64,000 nt of DNA from Pseudomonas putida (GCA_029953615.1 CP124529.1:1178001-1242000), one strand, 5' to 3'. Counted from the first letter of the stretch, positions 36,715-46,264 are shown. The notes: generated from the letters alone by a model not told the origin. Numbers and translations are program-made.

Positions 36715-37087
36715 CGGCACTCACCGGGTTGGCCACGGCGGCTTCGGTGCTGCGCAGATGGCCGAGCTTCTCCAGGGTCTGCAGGCGCGCCTGGGCGCGA
36801 TAGGCATACTCATTACCCGGGTATTGCTGGATCAGGTACTGGTATGTCTGCGCGGCATCCACGTACAAGGCCTGGCGCTCCAGGCACTGACCGCGCAGCA
36901 GCGCCACTTCGGGGTGGATGAACGGTCGCGCACGGCTGGTGCGGTCGACCTGGGACAGCTCGAGCATGACCCGTGCGCAATCGCCACGGTCGTAGGCGCG
37001 GTAGGCATTGTTCAGGTGGTGGTCCATGGACCAGCGGGTGCAGCCGACGGCGCTGGCCGCCAGGGCTAAAACGATCAGGGCTCGCAT
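36701..37087 (-). CDS. TPR-like lipoprotein
   Basis: 128 aa. Lipoprotein signal 'MRALIVLALAASAVGCTRWS' with Cys16, followed by a tetratricopeptide-like helical region ('ALLRGQCLERQALYVDAAQT' then 'YQYLIQQYPGNEYAYRAQAR'). Short, so probably one or two TPR units, anchored in the envelope. GGAG precedes the ATG. Function unknown; such proteins often scaffold envelope complexes. Confidence 0.75.
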   Translation of the reverse strand: MRALIVLALAASAVGCTRWSMDHHLNNAYRAYDRGDCARVMLELSQVDRTSRARPFIHPEVALLRGQCLERQALYVDAAQTYQYLIQQYPGNEYAYRAQARLQTLEKLGHLRSTEAAVANPVSAAPWR

Positions 37088-37266
37088 GGGGGTCTCCTTT
37101 GATGCCAGTGTATCGGCCTTTGCCGGCAAATCTTCACACCCTTTTGCAAGGATACCCTGCCCGTTCAAATGCCACCCTGCCTTGGTCGCAGGTAGTGCAA
37201 CGGAACAATGACTACAGCGTAATTGAGGAGTAGCCTTTCGCTGCGCTTCACTATAGGAGTCTGTGC

Positions 37267-38721
37267 ATGAGCATCCGCCGTACCAAAATCGTCGCCACCC
37301 TTGGCCCCGCCAGCAACTCGCCGGAAGTGATCGAACAGCTGATCCTCGCCGGCCTGGATGTGGCACGCCTGAACTTCTCCCACGGCACTCCGGACGAGCA
37401 CAAGGCCCGCGCGCGCCTGATCCGAGACATCGCCGCCAAGAACGGCCGCCATGTTGCACTGCTGGGCGACCTGCAGGGTCCGAAGATCCGCATCGCCAAG
37501 TTCGCCAACAAGCGCATCGAATTGAAGATCGGTGACAAGTTCACCTTCTCCACCGCCCACCCGCTGACCGAAGGCAACCAGGACATCGTCGGTATCGACT
37601 ACCCCGACCTGGTCAAGGACTGCGGCGTTGGTGACGAATTGCTGCTCGACGATGGCCGTGTGGTCATGCGCGTCGAAACCGCCACCGCAGACGCCCTGCA
37701 CTGCGTGGTCATCATCGGTGGCCCGCTGTCGGACCACAAAGGCATCAACCGTAAAGGCGGCGGCCTGACCGCACCGGCCCTGACCGAGAAAGACAAGGCC
37801 GACATCAAGCTGGCTGCGGAAATGGACCTGGACTACCTGGCCGTGTCCTTCCCGCGTGACGCCAGCGACATGGAATACGCACGCAAGCTGCGTGACGAAG
37901 CCGGCGGCAGTGCCTGGCTGGTGGCCAAGATCGAGCGTGCCGAAGCCGTTGCCGACGACGAGACCCTCGACAAGCTGATCCTCGCCTCCGACGCCGTCAT
38001 GGTCGCCCGTGGCGACCTGGGCGTGGAAATCGGAGACGCCGAGCTGATCGCCATCCAGAAGAAGATCATCCAGCACGCCCGCCGCAACAACAAGGCGGTG
38101 ATCGTGGCGACCCAGATGATGGAGTCGATGATCCAGAACCCGATGCCGACCCGCGCCGAAGTGTCCGACGTGGCCAACGCCGTGCTGGACAACACCGATG
38201 CGGTGATGCTGTCGGCCGAAAGCGCCGCCGGCTCTTACCCGATCGAAGCCGTCCAGGCCATGGCCCGCATCTGCCTGGGTGCCGAAAAGCACCCGACCAG
38301 CCAGAAGTCCAGCCACCGCCTGCACACCACCTTCGAGCGTTGCGACGAAAGCATCGCCCTGGCGGCCATGTACACCGCCAACCACTTCCCGGGCGTGAAG
38401 GCGATCATCGCCCTGACCGAGAGTGGCTACACCCCGCTGATCATGTCGCGCCTGCGTTCGCACGTGCCGATCTTCGCCCTGTCGCCGCACCGCGCCACCC
38501 AGGCCCGTGCAAACATGTTCCGTGGCGTCTACCCGATTGCCTTCGACCCGGCCTCGCTGCCGGCCGACAAGGTGAGCCAGGCAGCGGTCGACGAACTGCT
38601 CAAGCGTGGCCTGGTGGAACAAGGTGACTGGGTAATCCTGACCAAGGGTGACAGCTACCACACCATCGGTGGCACCAATGGCATGAAGATCCTGCATGTG
38701 GGTGATCCGCTGGTCGGTTGA
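37267..38721 (+). CDS. pykA: PykA, pyruvate kinase II
   Basis: 484 aa. N-terminal 'RRTKIVATLGPASNSPEVIE', substrate loop 'RLNFSHGTPDEHKARA', catalytic-lysine motif 'AWLVAKIERAEAVADDE' and the Mg2+-binding 'VMVARGDLGVEIG'. The last step of glycolysis, PEP + ADP to pyruvate + ATP; in pseudomonads it serves the Entner-Doudoroff pathway. GGAG about 9 nt before the ATG. Monocistronic, followed by a REP element. Confidence 0.96.
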   Translation: MSIRRTKIVATLGPASNSPEVIEQLILAGLDVARLNFSHGTPDEHKARARLIRDIAAKNGRHVALLGDLQGPKIRIAKFANKRIELKIGDKFTFSTAHPLTEGNQDIVGIDYPDLVKDCGVGDELLLDDGRVVMRVETATADALHCVVIIGGPLSDHKGINRKGGGLTAPALTEKDKADIKLAAEMDLDYLAVSFPRDASDMEYARKLRDEAGGSAWLVAKIERAEAVADDETLDKLILASDAVMVARGDLGVEIGDAELIAIQKKIIQHARRNNKAVIVATQMMESMIQNPMPTRAEVSDVANAVLDNTDAVMLSAESAAGSYPIEAVQAMARICLGAEKHPTSQKSSHRLHTTFERCDESIALAAMYTANHFPGVKAIIALTESGYTPLIMSRLRSHVPIFALSPHRATQARANMFRGVYPIAFDPASLPADKVSQAAVDELLKRGLVEQGDWVILTKGDSYHTIGGTNGMKILHVGDPLVG

Positions 38722-38736
38722 TCTGCTCCAGAGGGG

Positions 38737-38838
38737 GCCGCTCTGCGGCCCTTCGCGGGCACGCCCGCTCCCACAGGATTCGCGCCAAGCTTGAGGCTGC
38801 GCTGTACCTGTGAGAGCGGGCGTGCCCGCGAAAGGCCC
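38737..38838. repeat. REP pair (type 1) with one mini-hairpin
   Basis: GGGCCGC-TCT-GCGGCCC is followed by CTTCGCGGGCACGCCCGCTC and an inverted copy (one mismatch, GTGAGAGCGGG) ending at AAAGGCC. Located between pykA and the converging reductase gene. Confidence 0.85.
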
Positions 38839-38859
38839 GGCACAATCAACACAAATGCC

Positions 38860-39780
38860 TCAGGCATGCTCGACAAACACATCGGCAAACACTTGCCCTC
38901 GCGGCACCCCGGCAATGAACAGCCGCCGGGCAAACCGCTCGACACTCCCCGGCGCCCCGCACACCAGCGCTACCGTCTGGCGCGATGACGGCCGCAAACC
39001 GGCCAACGCCTCATCCAGCTGCTCCGCCAGTACCAGTTCGACATTCACATCCGCCATCTCCCGCAACGCCTCGGCCAGATAATGCCCGGCGCCCTCGCGC
39101 GCCACATGCATGACCCTGATTTCCCCCTGGTGCCCCTGCCGCAGCGCCTCGCGCAAGATGCCCCACAATGGCGCCAGCCCGGTCCCCGCCGCCAGCAACC
39201 ACAGCGGCCGCTGCTGCCAGTCCGGGTCGTAATGCAAGGCACCGCCCCTGAGCTCGCCCAGGCGCAACACATCACCCAGCTGCAGGCCACGGGCCTTGTC
39301 ACAAAAGGCGCCGGGGCGCTGGCAGTCGATATGAAACTCGAGGAAATCATCTTCGCCCGGCAGGCTGGCCAAGGAGTAAGGCCGCGCTACCACGCCACTC
39401 CACAGCACCACATGCTGCCCCGCCTGGTAACGTATTGCCCGCTCGGGCCGCAACCGCACGCGCAGCACATCGCCGAACCAGTCCAGTGCGCAGACCTGCG
39501 CCGGCACGCCATCCTGCAGCGGGTCGAACAGCGCCACGCGCAGGTCCTCGACTACCCGGCACTGGCAGGCCAGGCGCCAGCCCTGGGCATGCTTGTCCTG
39601 CGCCAGGGCATCGGGCATGGCATCCCGCGGTTGGCCCGCCAGGCAGTGCACCAGGCAGGCATGGCAACTGCCGGCGCGGCAGCTGTAAGGCACGTTGAGC
39701 CCGGCTTCATTCAAGGCATCGAGCAGGTTGCTGCCGGTCGGCACCGCCCAGCGGCGCTCGCCCACGCAAAGTTCGGGCAT
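38860..39780 (-). CDS. [2Fe-2S] ferredoxin/FAD oxidoreductase (CDP-6-deoxyglucoseen reductase-like)
   Basis: 306 aa. N-terminal plant-type ferredoxin domain with the cluster ligands in 'CRAGSCHAC' (Cys34, Cys39, Cys42) and Cys72, then an FAD domain ('RPYSLASLPGEDD', matching the RxYS motif) and an NAD(P)-binding domain ('LLAAGTGLAPLWGILREAL'). This is the layout of oxygenase reductases and AscD-like proteins. No oxygenase component is adjacent, so the electron acceptor is unknown. Divergent from fumA. Confidence 0.85.
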   Translation of the reverse strand: MPELCVGERRWAVPTGSNLLDALNEAGLNVPYSCRAGSCHACLVHCLAGQPRDAMPDALAQDKHAQGWRLACQCRVVEDLRVALFDPLQDGVPAQVCALDWFGDVLRVRLRPERAIRYQAGQHVVLWSGVVARPYSLASLPGEDDFLEFHIDCQRPGAFCDKARGLQLGDVLRLGELRGGALHYDPDWQQRPLWLLAAGTGLAPLWGILREALRQGHQGEIRVMHVAREGAGHYLAEALREMADVNVELVLAEQLDEALAGLRPSSRQTVALVCGAPGSVERFARRLFIAGVPRGQVFADVFVEHA

Positions 39781-39810
39781 GTTCTGCTATCTCTTCCAGC
39801 TGTTGATTTT

Positions 39811-39925
39811 CTGGGGGCGCTTTGCGCCCCATCCGCCGGCAAGCCAGCGCCCACAGGTAAGGTGCAAGCTTCAGGCATGGTGCAATCCTGTGGGAGCTGG
39901 CTTGCCGGCGATGGGCTGCAGAGCA
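39811..39925. repeat. Composite REP (type 2) with flanking mini-hairpins
   Basis: GGGGCGC-TTT-GCGCCCC, inverted CGCCGGCAAGCCAGC pair, then GGGCTGC-AGA-GCAGC. In the 376-bp gap upstream of fumA. The rest of that gap (39926-40156) holds a TATACT -10-like hexamer at 40035-40040 and a GCGCCTTGCAAGGCGC palindrome at 40074-40089, with no gene. Confidence 0.85.
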
Positions 39926-40156
39926 GCACCTTCCAAAGCATCCTATCTCTTCAGCGAGCCAGCAAGAACAATGCCCAGCCGCTGCCGACCATGGTCCCAG
40001 ACCGGCCGCAGGTGTGCCCGGCACGGATGCGCGCTATACTGCCGCGCCTTTTTCCGTCGGCCCGACCTGCCGGCGCCTTGCAAGGCGCTTCGACACGCTG
40101 GTCGGCACCGTCGAGCGCCGTAATGAATGTTCCCGTCTTTAAGAGGAGCGCGCTGC

Positions 40157-41680
40157 ATGACCGTGATCAAGCAAGACGACCTGATTCAGAGCGTCGCCGA
40201 CGCCCTGCAATTCATCTCGTATTACCACCCCGTCGATTTCATCCAGGCCATGCACGAGGCCTATCTGCGTGAAGAATCGCCTGCTGCACGCGATTCCATC
40301 GCCCAGATCCTGATCAACTCGCGCATGTGCGCCACCGGCCACCGCCCGATCTGCCAGGACACCGGTATCGTCACCGTGTTCGTGCGCGTGGGCATGGACG
40401 TGCGCTGGGACGGCGCCACCCTGAGCGTCGACGACATGATCAACGAAGGTGTGCGTCGCGCCTACAACCTGCCTGAAAACGTCCTGCGCGCTTCGATCCT
40501 GGCCGACCCGGCCGGTGCCCGCAAGAACACCAAGGACAACACCCCGGCAGTGATCCACTACTCCATCGTCCCCGGCGACAAGGTCGAGGTCGATGTCGCA
40601 GCCAAGGGCGGCGGCTCGGAGAACAAGTCGAAGATGGCCATGCTCAACCCGTCCGACTCGATCGTCGACTGGGTTCTGAAGACCGTTCCGACCATGGGCG
40701 CTGGCTGGTGCCCGCCTGGCATGCTTGGCATCGGCATCGGCGGTACCGCCGAGAAGGCCGCCGTGATGGCCAAGGAAGTGTTGATGGAGTCCATCGACAT
40801 CCACGAACTGAAAGCCCGTGGCCCGCAGAACCGCCTGGAAGAAATCCGCCTGGAGCTGTTCGAGAAGGTCAACCAGCTGGGCATCGGCGCCCAGGGCCTG
40901 GGTGGCCTGACCACCGTGCTCGACGTCAAGATCATGGACTACCCGACCCACGCCGCTTCGCTGCCGGTGTGCATGATCCCCAACTGCGCCGCCACCCGCC
41001 ACGCCCACTTCGTGCTCGATGGTTCCGGCCCGGCCGAGCTGGAAGCGCCGTCGCTGGACGCCTACCCGGAAATCGTCTGGGAAGCCGGCCCGAGCGCCCG
41101 TCGCGTCAACCTCGACGCCATCACCCCGGAAGAAGTCGCCAGCTGGAAGCCGGGCGAAACCATCCTGCTCAACGGCAAGATGCTGACCGGCCGCGATGCC
41201 GCGCACAAGCGCATGGTCGAAATGCTCAACCGTGGCGAAGAGCTGCCGGTGGACCTGAAAGGCCGCTTCATCTACTACGTCGGCCCGGTCGACCCGGTCG
41301 GTGACGAAGTGGTAGGCCCAGCCGGCCCGACCACCGCTACCCGCATGGACAAGTTCACCCGCCAGATCCTCGAGCAGACTGGCCTGCTGGGCATGATCGG
41401 CAAGTCCGAGCGCGGCCCTGCCGCCATCGAGGCGATCAAGGACAACAAGGCCGTGTACCTGATGGCCGTCGGCGGCGCCGCCTACCTGGTGGCCCAGGCC
41501 ATCCGCAAGTCGAAGGTCCTGGCCTTCGCCGAGCTGGGTATGGAAGCGATCTACGAGTTCGAGGTGAAGGACATGCCAGTGACTGTTGCCGTCGACAGCA
41601 ACGGTGAGTCTGTCCACATTACTGGCCCTGCGCTGTGGCAGAACAAGATTGCCCAGAGCCTGGCAGTCGAAGTGAAGTAA
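40157..41680 (+). CDS. fumA: Class I fumarate hydratase (4Fe-4S)
   Basis: 507 aa. Heat- and oxygen-labile fumarase with the N-terminal domain 'RMCATGHRPICQDTGIVTVF' carrying a cluster cysteine and catalytic segment, a second cysteine region 'PVCMIPNCAATRHAHF' and the C-terminal beta domain 'YYVGPVDPVGDEVVGPAGPT'. Interconverts fumarate and malate in the TCA cycle. AAGAGGAG lies ~10 nt before ATG 40157; the frame is open further upstream but without similarity. Its dependence on iron contrasts with FumC-type backups. Confidence 0.95.
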   Translation: MTVIKQDDLIQSVADALQFISYYHPVDFIQAMHEAYLREESPAARDSIAQILINSRMCATGHRPICQDTGIVTVFVRVGMDVRWDGATLSVDDMINEGVRRAYNLPENVLRASILADPAGARKNTKDNTPAVIHYSIVPGDKVEVDVAAKGGGSENKSKMAMLNPSDSIVDWVLKTVPTMGAGWCPPGMLGIGIGGTAEKAAVMAKEVLMESIDIHELKARGPQNRLEEIRLELFEKVNQLGIGAQGLGGLTTVLDVKIMDYPTHAASLPVCMIPNCAATRHAHFVLDGSGPAELEAPSLDAYPEIVWEAGPSARRVNLDAITPEEVASWKPGETILLNGKMLTGRDAAHKRMVEMLNRGEELPVDLKGRFIYYVGPVDPVGDEVVGPAGPTTATRMDKFTRQILEQTGLLGMIGKSERGPAAIEAIKDNKAVYLMAVGGAAYLVAQAIRKSKVLAFAELGMEAIYEFEVKDMPVTVAVDSNGESVHITGPALWQNKIAQSLAVEVK

Positions 41681-41700
41681 GCCTGATGTAACTGCGGCGG

Positions 41701-41791
41701 CTTCTTCGCGGGCTTGCCCGCTCCCACAGGTAACGCGTAGCCCTCAGGCTTGCGCTGTAGCTGTGGGAGCGGGCGAGCCCGCGAAGAGGCC
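41701..41791. repeat. Paired REP-type palindrome (type 1)
   Basis: CTTCGCGGGCTTGCCCGCTC and its inverted copy lie between the converging fumA and nitrilase-family genes. Confidence 0.87.
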
Positions 41792-41801
41792 GCCACTGTT
41801 T

Positions 41802-42674
41802 TCACAGGATTCTGTCAAACTGCTCCGGCCAGTCCCTGCGGGTAAACACCTGCCCTTCCCGCCTCACCCGCCGCACCTCTTCCAGATCCACCTCGCACAC
41901 CAGCCACTGGCTGCAAACCGGACTCAGCGCTTCACTCAGCGCCACCACCCCATCCCCCGGCATCCCGTGATCCGGCGGCACGAATAACCCTGCCCGGCCG
42001 ATATTCTCGTCCAGCGCCGGCGACCAGGGCGCCAGCCCGACCGTAGGGCTCTGCAATACCGCAAGCTGGTTCTCCAGCGCCCGCGCTTGCGCGCCAATGC
42101 GCACCCGGTGGTAACCCGCCTCGGTGTCGGTACAGCTCGGTGCCAGAATAAGGTCGGCACCCTCTTCGGCCAGGCGCCGGGCCAGCATCGGGAATTCATT
42201 GTCGTAGCAGATCAGTATCCCCAGACGCCCCAGTTCGGTGTCGAACACCTGCAGCCCTTGGCCGGCAGCGATGTCCCACTGTTCCCGCTCGAAGCGGGTC
42301 ATCATCAGCTTGTCCTGGTAACCCAGCACGCCCTTGGGGCCGAACAGCCAGGCACGGTTGCGGTAGCGGCCATCGCTGTCGAGCACCGGCAGGCTGCCAG
42401 GTTGCAGGTAGATACCCCAGCGCCGGGCAAGCCCCTCGCACAACGCCAACCACGGTTCGACCAGCGGCTGGATACCGGCGATCGAAGCCTTCAGGTCGCC
42501 CCGTTGCTCAGCCGGCAACTGCCCGCTGAGCACCAGCCCGGCGTATTCCGGCAACAGCAGCACGCGGGCCCCCGCCTCCACCGCTTCGGCGCACAGGCCT
42601 TGCAGGTGGTCGGCGTAGGCCTCCCAGGTTTCATGCAGCTCGATGGCGTACTGGCAGGCCGCCAGGCGGATCAT
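41802..42674 (-). CDS. Carbon-nitrogen hydrolase (nitrilase superfamily)
   Basis: 290 aa. The Glu-Lys-Cys triad is visible: 'LLLPEYAGL' (Glu), 'YQDKLMMTRFERE' (Lys) and 'ILICYDNEFPML' (Cys). Resembles the amidase/N-carbamoyl hydrolase branches. Start ATG 42674 overlaps the stop of the upstream GNAT gene (ATGA), so the two are translated together. The pairing of a GNAT N-acyltransferase with a nitrilase-fold amidohydrolase is recurrent in bacteria and is thought to serve small-amide metabolism or detoxification; the substrate is unknown. Confidence 0.88.
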   Translation of the reverse strand: MIRLAACQYAIELHETWEAYADHLQGLCAEAVEAGARVLLLPEYAGLVLSGQLPAEQRGDLKASIAGIQPLVEPWLALCEGLARRWGIYLQPGSLPVLDSDGRYRNRAWLFGPKGVLGYQDKLMMTRFEREQWDIAAGQGLQVFDTELGRLGILICYDNEFPMLARRLAEEGADLILAPSCTDTEAGYHRVRIGAQARALENQLAVLQSPTVGLAPWSPALDENIGRAGLFVPPDHGMPGDGVVALSEALSPVCSQWLVCEVDLEEVRRVRREGQVFTRRDWPEQFDRIL

Positions 42675-43261
42675 ATCGGCAGTTCCTTTAGCCAGAACGA
42701 CATCAGCTTGTCGGAGCTTTCCTGCTCGTCCAGGTCGCGCCAGGCGTAGCTGGTGCGCAGCGACGGGTCGTGCAGGAAGCCGCGGTTTCGCCAAAAGCCG
42801 TGCAATGGCTTGTAGTCCGCTGGCCGCCGTGGATGCACGCCTGGCCGCTCGACCGCACAGAACGCGCAGTAGTCGAACTCGGCCAGCTTGTGCGCGTAGG
42901 ACTCACGCTCGATGAAAAAGCGCACCCCCAGGCCCTGGCCACGGTACTCGGGCAGTACCACCGATTCACCGAAGTAGTACACGCTGGCCGGGTCGCGCCC
43001 CTGGGCCAGGAACGGCTGCTGGAACTCGGCGGCGACATCCACCAGCGGCAGGCCGGTGGAGGCGCCAACGACCTTGCCGTCGTCCAGCGCCAGCACCACC
43101 AGGCTGCGCCCCGAGCGGGCATAGGTGGCCAGGTAGTCGGCCTCGTACTCGGGGGTACCGTCATAAAGATAGGGAAACTCGCGGAACACGGTAAGGCGCA
43201 GGCGAGCGAGGTCATCGATGTAAGGCGCGATAGCGGCGCCGTGCAACAGGCGTATTTCCAT
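42671..43261 (-). CDS. GNAT-family N-acetyltransferase
   Basis: 196 aa. Acetyl-CoA-binding motif A 'VVLPEYRGQGLGVRFFIERE' (about residues 100-120) with the RxxGxG/A pattern. N-terminal 'LARLRLTVFREFPYLYDG' is typical of the group paired with nitrilases. First gene of a two-gene operon with the carbon-nitrogen hydrolase. Acceptor amine unknown. Confidence 0.85.
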   Translation of the reverse strand: MEIRLLHGAAIAPYIDDLARLRLTVFREFPYLYDGTPEYEADYLATYARSGRSLVVLALDDGKVVGASTGLPLVDVAAEFQQPFLAQGRDPASVYYFGESVVLPEYRGQGLGVRFFIERESYAHKLAEFDYCAFCAVERPGVHPRRPADYKPLHGFWRNRGFLHDPSLRTSYAWRDLDEQESSDKLMSFWLKELPI

Positions 43262-43376
43262 GCTTGGCGGTCGTTTTGTCGATGTGGATGACGCGCTCGG
43301 CTAAGCCGGGCTTGAGGGGAAACCCTATCATCCGGAGCAACGACCCGCCTTTTCCCTCCACGACAGGTATTGTTCC

Positions 43377-43775
43377 ATGACCGCTACCGAACTGGTAAAT
43401 GCTTACTACGCCGCCTTCAACGCCGGAGACATGCCAGCCTTTCTCGCCCTGCTCAGCGAGGATGTGATCCACGACATCAACCAGGGCGAGCGGCAGATGG
43501 GCAAGGCCCGGTTTGCCGCGTTCATGGACAAGATGAACCGCTGCTACCGCGAGCGCCTGGCCGATATCGTGGTGATGCAGAACGCCGACGGCAGCCGCGC
43601 GGCGGCGGAGTTCACCGTGCACGGGGAATATCTGGCCGATGACGAAGGGTTGCCGGCGGCCAACGGGCAGACCTATGTGCTGCCGGCGGGGGCGTTCTTC
43701 TATATTCATTGCGGGAAGATTGCCCGGGTGACCAACTACTACAACCTCAATGACTGGGTTGAGCAGGTGGCCTGA
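43377..43775 (+). CDS. SnoaL-like / ketosteroid isomerase-related protein
   Basis: 132 aa. NTF2-fold protein: 'ELVNAYYAAFNAGDMPAFLA' then 'LLSEDVIHDINQGER' is the SnoaL-like opening, and the C-terminal 'FFYIHCGKIARVTNYYNLND' closes the cone. Belongs to the 'ketosteroid isomerase-related' small proteins of proteobacteria. Catalytic identity not evident. Stands alone, divergent from the GNAT gene. Confidence 0.8.
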   Translation: MTATELVNAYYAAFNAGDMPAFLALLSEDVIHDINQGERQMGKARFAAFMDKMNRCYRERLADIVVMQNADGSRAAAEFTVHGEYLADDEGLPAANGQTYVLPAGAFFYIHCGKIARVTNYYNLNDWVEQVA

Positions 43776-43796
43776 TCAGGGTGTATGGCCTGTACT

Positions 43797-43891
43797 GGCC
43801 TCTTCGCGGGCACGCCCGCTCCCACAGGGATCCCACACGACTCGAGAGCACCCGCGTACATGTGGGAGCGGGCATGCCCGCGAAGAGGCCC
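43797..43891. repeat. Paired REP-type palindrome (type 1)
   Basis: GGCCTCTTCGCGGGCACGCC and its inverted copy ending CGAAGAGGCC lie between converging genes. Confidence 0.87.
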
Positions 43892-43893
43892 GG

Positions 43894-44472
43894 TCAGGAG
43901 ATGCGGGTACCCAGCACCTTGAGGAAGGCCGCCAGCCACGCCGGGTGCGCCGGCCAGGCAGGTGCAGTCACCAGGTTGCCATCCACATGCGCCTGGTCCA
44001 CGGCGATATCGATGAACTTGCCACCTGCCAGGCGCACTTCCGGTGCACAGGCCGGGTACGCGCTGCATTCGCGCCCTTCCAGCACGCCGGCCGCCGCCAG
44101 CAACTGGGCACCATGGCATACCGCCGCGATCGGCTTGCCGGCCTGGTTGAACGCGCGCACCAGCTCCAGCACCTTTTCATCCAGACGCAGGTACTCTGGC
44201 GCACGGCCACCCGGGATCAACAGCGCGTCGTAACTCTCGGCCCGCACCCGCACAAAGTCATAATTCAGGGCAAAGTTATGCCCAGGCTTCTCGCTGTAGG
44301 TCTGTTCGCCCTCGAAATCATGAATCGCGGTACGCACGGTCTGCCCCGCGAGCTTTTCCGGGCATACAGCGTGCACCGTGTGCCCGACCATGCTCAGCGC
44401 CTGGAACGGCACCATGACCTCGTAATCTTCGACGTAGTCACCAACCAGCATGAGAATTTTCTTCGCAGTCAT
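43894..44472 (-). CDS. DJ-1/PfpI family protein
   Basis: 192 aa. Flavodoxin-like fold: '[20 protein letters not shown]' with the conserved Glu, '[19 protein letters not shown]' and the nucleophile elbow '[17 protein letters not shown]' (Cys-His). Members act as glyoxalases/deglycases or proteases; which applies is not shown. ATG 44472 is 8-9 nt after AAGGAG; a GTG three codons earlier is too close to it. Confidence 0.87.
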   Translation of the reverse strand: MTAKKILMLVGDYVEDYEVMVPFQALSMVGHTVHAVCPEKLAGQTVRTAIHDFEGEQTYSEKPGHNFALNYDFVRVRAESYDALLIPGGRAPEYLRLDEKVLELVRAFNQAGKPIAAVCHGAQLLAAAGVLEGRECSAYPACAPEVRLAGGKFIDIAVDQAHVDGNLVTAPAWPAHPAWLAAFLKVLGTRIS

Positions 44473-44523
44473 CGCACCCACTCCTTCGATTGCCTTGAGA
44501 CAGTCACTGCACGATAGCCGGTC

Positions 44524-45681
44524 TCAGTCGCGACGGTCGAGCAAGTTGACCACCAGCCGGTCCAGCAAACCCCACAACCGCTGCTTGATCCGGCGCCACA
44601 GAGGCCGGGCGTTCCAGTGGCTCAGGTCGACCACCTCGCTCAAGGCGAAATCACGCTCGAAACTGGCCTGCACGGCAGCCGTCAGCGGCGGGTCGAGTGC
44701 CTCGATATTGGCCTCGAGGTTGAAACGCAGGTTCCAGTGATCGAAGTTGCATGAGCCGATACTCACCCAGTCGTCGATCAGTACCATCTTCAGGTGCAGG
44801 AAACACGGCTGGTACTCGTAGATGCGCACCCCGGCGCGCAGCAAACGGGGGTAATAGCGGTGCCCTGCATACCGTACCGAGGGGTGATCGGTGCGTGGCC
44901 CGGTCAGCAGCAGCCGCACATCGACCCCCTTGCCGGCAGCCCGGCGCAGCGACCGGCGCACGCTCCAGGTCGGCAGGAAGTAAGGCGTGGCCAGCCACAC
45001 TCGCTGCTTGCCGCTGTTGATCGCCCGCACCAGCGAATGCAGGATGTCCTGGTGCTGGCGGGCGTCGGCATAGGCTACCCGGCCCATGCCCTGCCCCTGC
45101 GCAGGCACCTTTGGCAGGCGTGGCAGGCCAAAGCCCTCGGCCGGGCGCCAGGCGGTACGACGGTTGTTGGCGTGCCACTGGCGATCGAACAGCAACTGCC
45201 AGTCGCTTACCACTGGCCCCTGCATCTGCACCATCACCTCGTGCCATTCGCTGGTCGCCTCGCCCGGCGTCCAGAACTCGTCGGTGACGCCCGTGCCGCC
45301 CACCACAGCCCAGCGCTCGTCCACCAGCAGCAACTTGCGGTGATCGCGGTACAGGTTGCGCAGGCCACGCTTCCAGCGCAGGCGGTTGTACCAGCGCAGG
45401 TATACGCCGGCGTCCAGCAGGCGCTGACGCAACTTGCTGTTGAACGCCAGCGAGCCGTAGTCGTCGAACAGGCAGCGCACCCGCACACCGCGTCGGGCAG
45501 CCTGCTCCAGCGCTTCGACCACCGCATCCGCGCAGTCACCGGCCTCGACCAGGTACAGCTCCAGGTCGACCTGGAACTCGGCGCGCACGATCGCCAGGAG
45601 CATGCGCGGAAAAAACTCGGGGCCGTCGATCAGCAGTTCGAACTGGTTGCCATCCCGCCAGGGAAAGACCGGCCCCGGCAT
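44524..45681 (-). CDS. Cardiolipin synthase B-like phospholipase D family protein
   Basis: 385 aa with two HKD motifs: 'HRKLLLVDERWAVVGGTG' (about residues 112-130) and 'HLKMVLIDDWVSIGSCNFDHWN' split over ~295-315, the hallmark of the PLD superfamily. Length and lack of N-terminal TM segments match ClsB (phosphatidyltransferase making cardiolipin). Starts 1 bp after the yceI stop and ends the four-gene minus-strand operon. Confidence 0.87.
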   Translation of the reverse strand: MPGPVFPWRDGNQFELLIDGPEFFPRMLLAIVRAEFQVDLELYLVEAGDCADAVVEALEQAARRGVRVRCLFDDYGSLAFNSKLRQRLLDAGVYLRWYNRLRWKRGLRNLYRDHRKLLLVDERWAVVGGTGVTDEFWTPGEATSEWHEVMVQMQGPVVSDWQLLFDRQWHANNRRTAWRPAEGFGLPRLPKVPAQGQGMGRVAYADARQHQDILHSLVRAINSGKQRVWLATPYFLPTWSVRRSLRRAAGKGVDVRLLLTGPRTDHPSVRYAGHRYYPRLLRAGVRIYEYQPCFLHLKMVLIDDWVSIGSCNFDHWNLRFNLEANIEALDPPLTAAVQASFERDFALSEVVDLSHWNARPLWRRIKQRLWGLLDRLVVNLLDRRD

Positions 45682-45682
45682 G

Positions 45683-46264
45683 TCAGCGGGCGGTGAAGAT
45701 CAGCACCGCGCTAACCGGCACCGATGGGTTGATGGACTTGAGCCCGGCGAACTTGCGCAGGCGTTGCAGGCCTGGCAGCAGGCCGAAATCCTCGGCGCGC
45801 AGCACCAGAGGCTCAAGGGTCACCACCTGGAAGCGTCGCTCGTCCAGGCGGGTGGCCAGCAGCAAGGCGTTGTAGCTGTGCGACTGGCCGTGCAGGGTCA
45901 CGGTCAGCGGCAGGCGCAGTTCGATCTGGGCACCGTTGGCCAGGTCGTTGATCGGCCGCAGGTCCAGTTGCGCCTGCACCTTGGCTTCGGCAAAGCGCTC
46001 GACCTCGAACAGGTCCTCACGCATGCGTTCGTCCCGCAGCGGAATGCCACTGCTCACCGAATCCATCTCGATGCTCAGCCCGGCCACGCCCTTGCGGTCG
46101 ACGGTGCCATGCAACACCAGAAAGCGGTGCACTTCGGCGCTGTTACCGTTCTTGCCGGTAATGAAAGAAAGGCGCGAAGACTCGCCATCAAGGTGCCAGT
46201 TGGCGTGGGCGGGCAGGCAAAAAGCCAGCAACAAGGCGGGCAGCAGGCGGGGCAGCTTGAACAT
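45683..46264 (-). CDS. YceI-family periplasmic protein
   Basis: 193 aa. Sec signal peptide 'LPRLLPALLLAFCLPAHANW' cleaved after AHA, then the lipocalin-like YceI fold, opening with 'WHLDGESSRLSFITGKNGNS' and containing 'LPLTVTLHGQSHSYNALLLA'. YceI proteins bind isoprenoid or other lipid ligands. Lies 44 bp after the small hypothetical gene, in an operon with the serine hydrolase and ClsB-like genes. Role unknown. Confidence 0.86.
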   Translation of the reverse strand: MFKLPRLLPALLLAFCLPAHANWHLDGESSRLSFITGKNGNSAEVHRFLVLHGTVDRKGVAGLSIEMDSVSSGIPLRDERMREDLFEVERFAEAKVQAQLDLRPINDLANGAQIELRLPLTVTLHGQSHSYNALLLATRLDERRFQVVTLEPLVLRAEDFGLLPGLQRLRKFAGLKSINPSVPVSAVLIFTAR

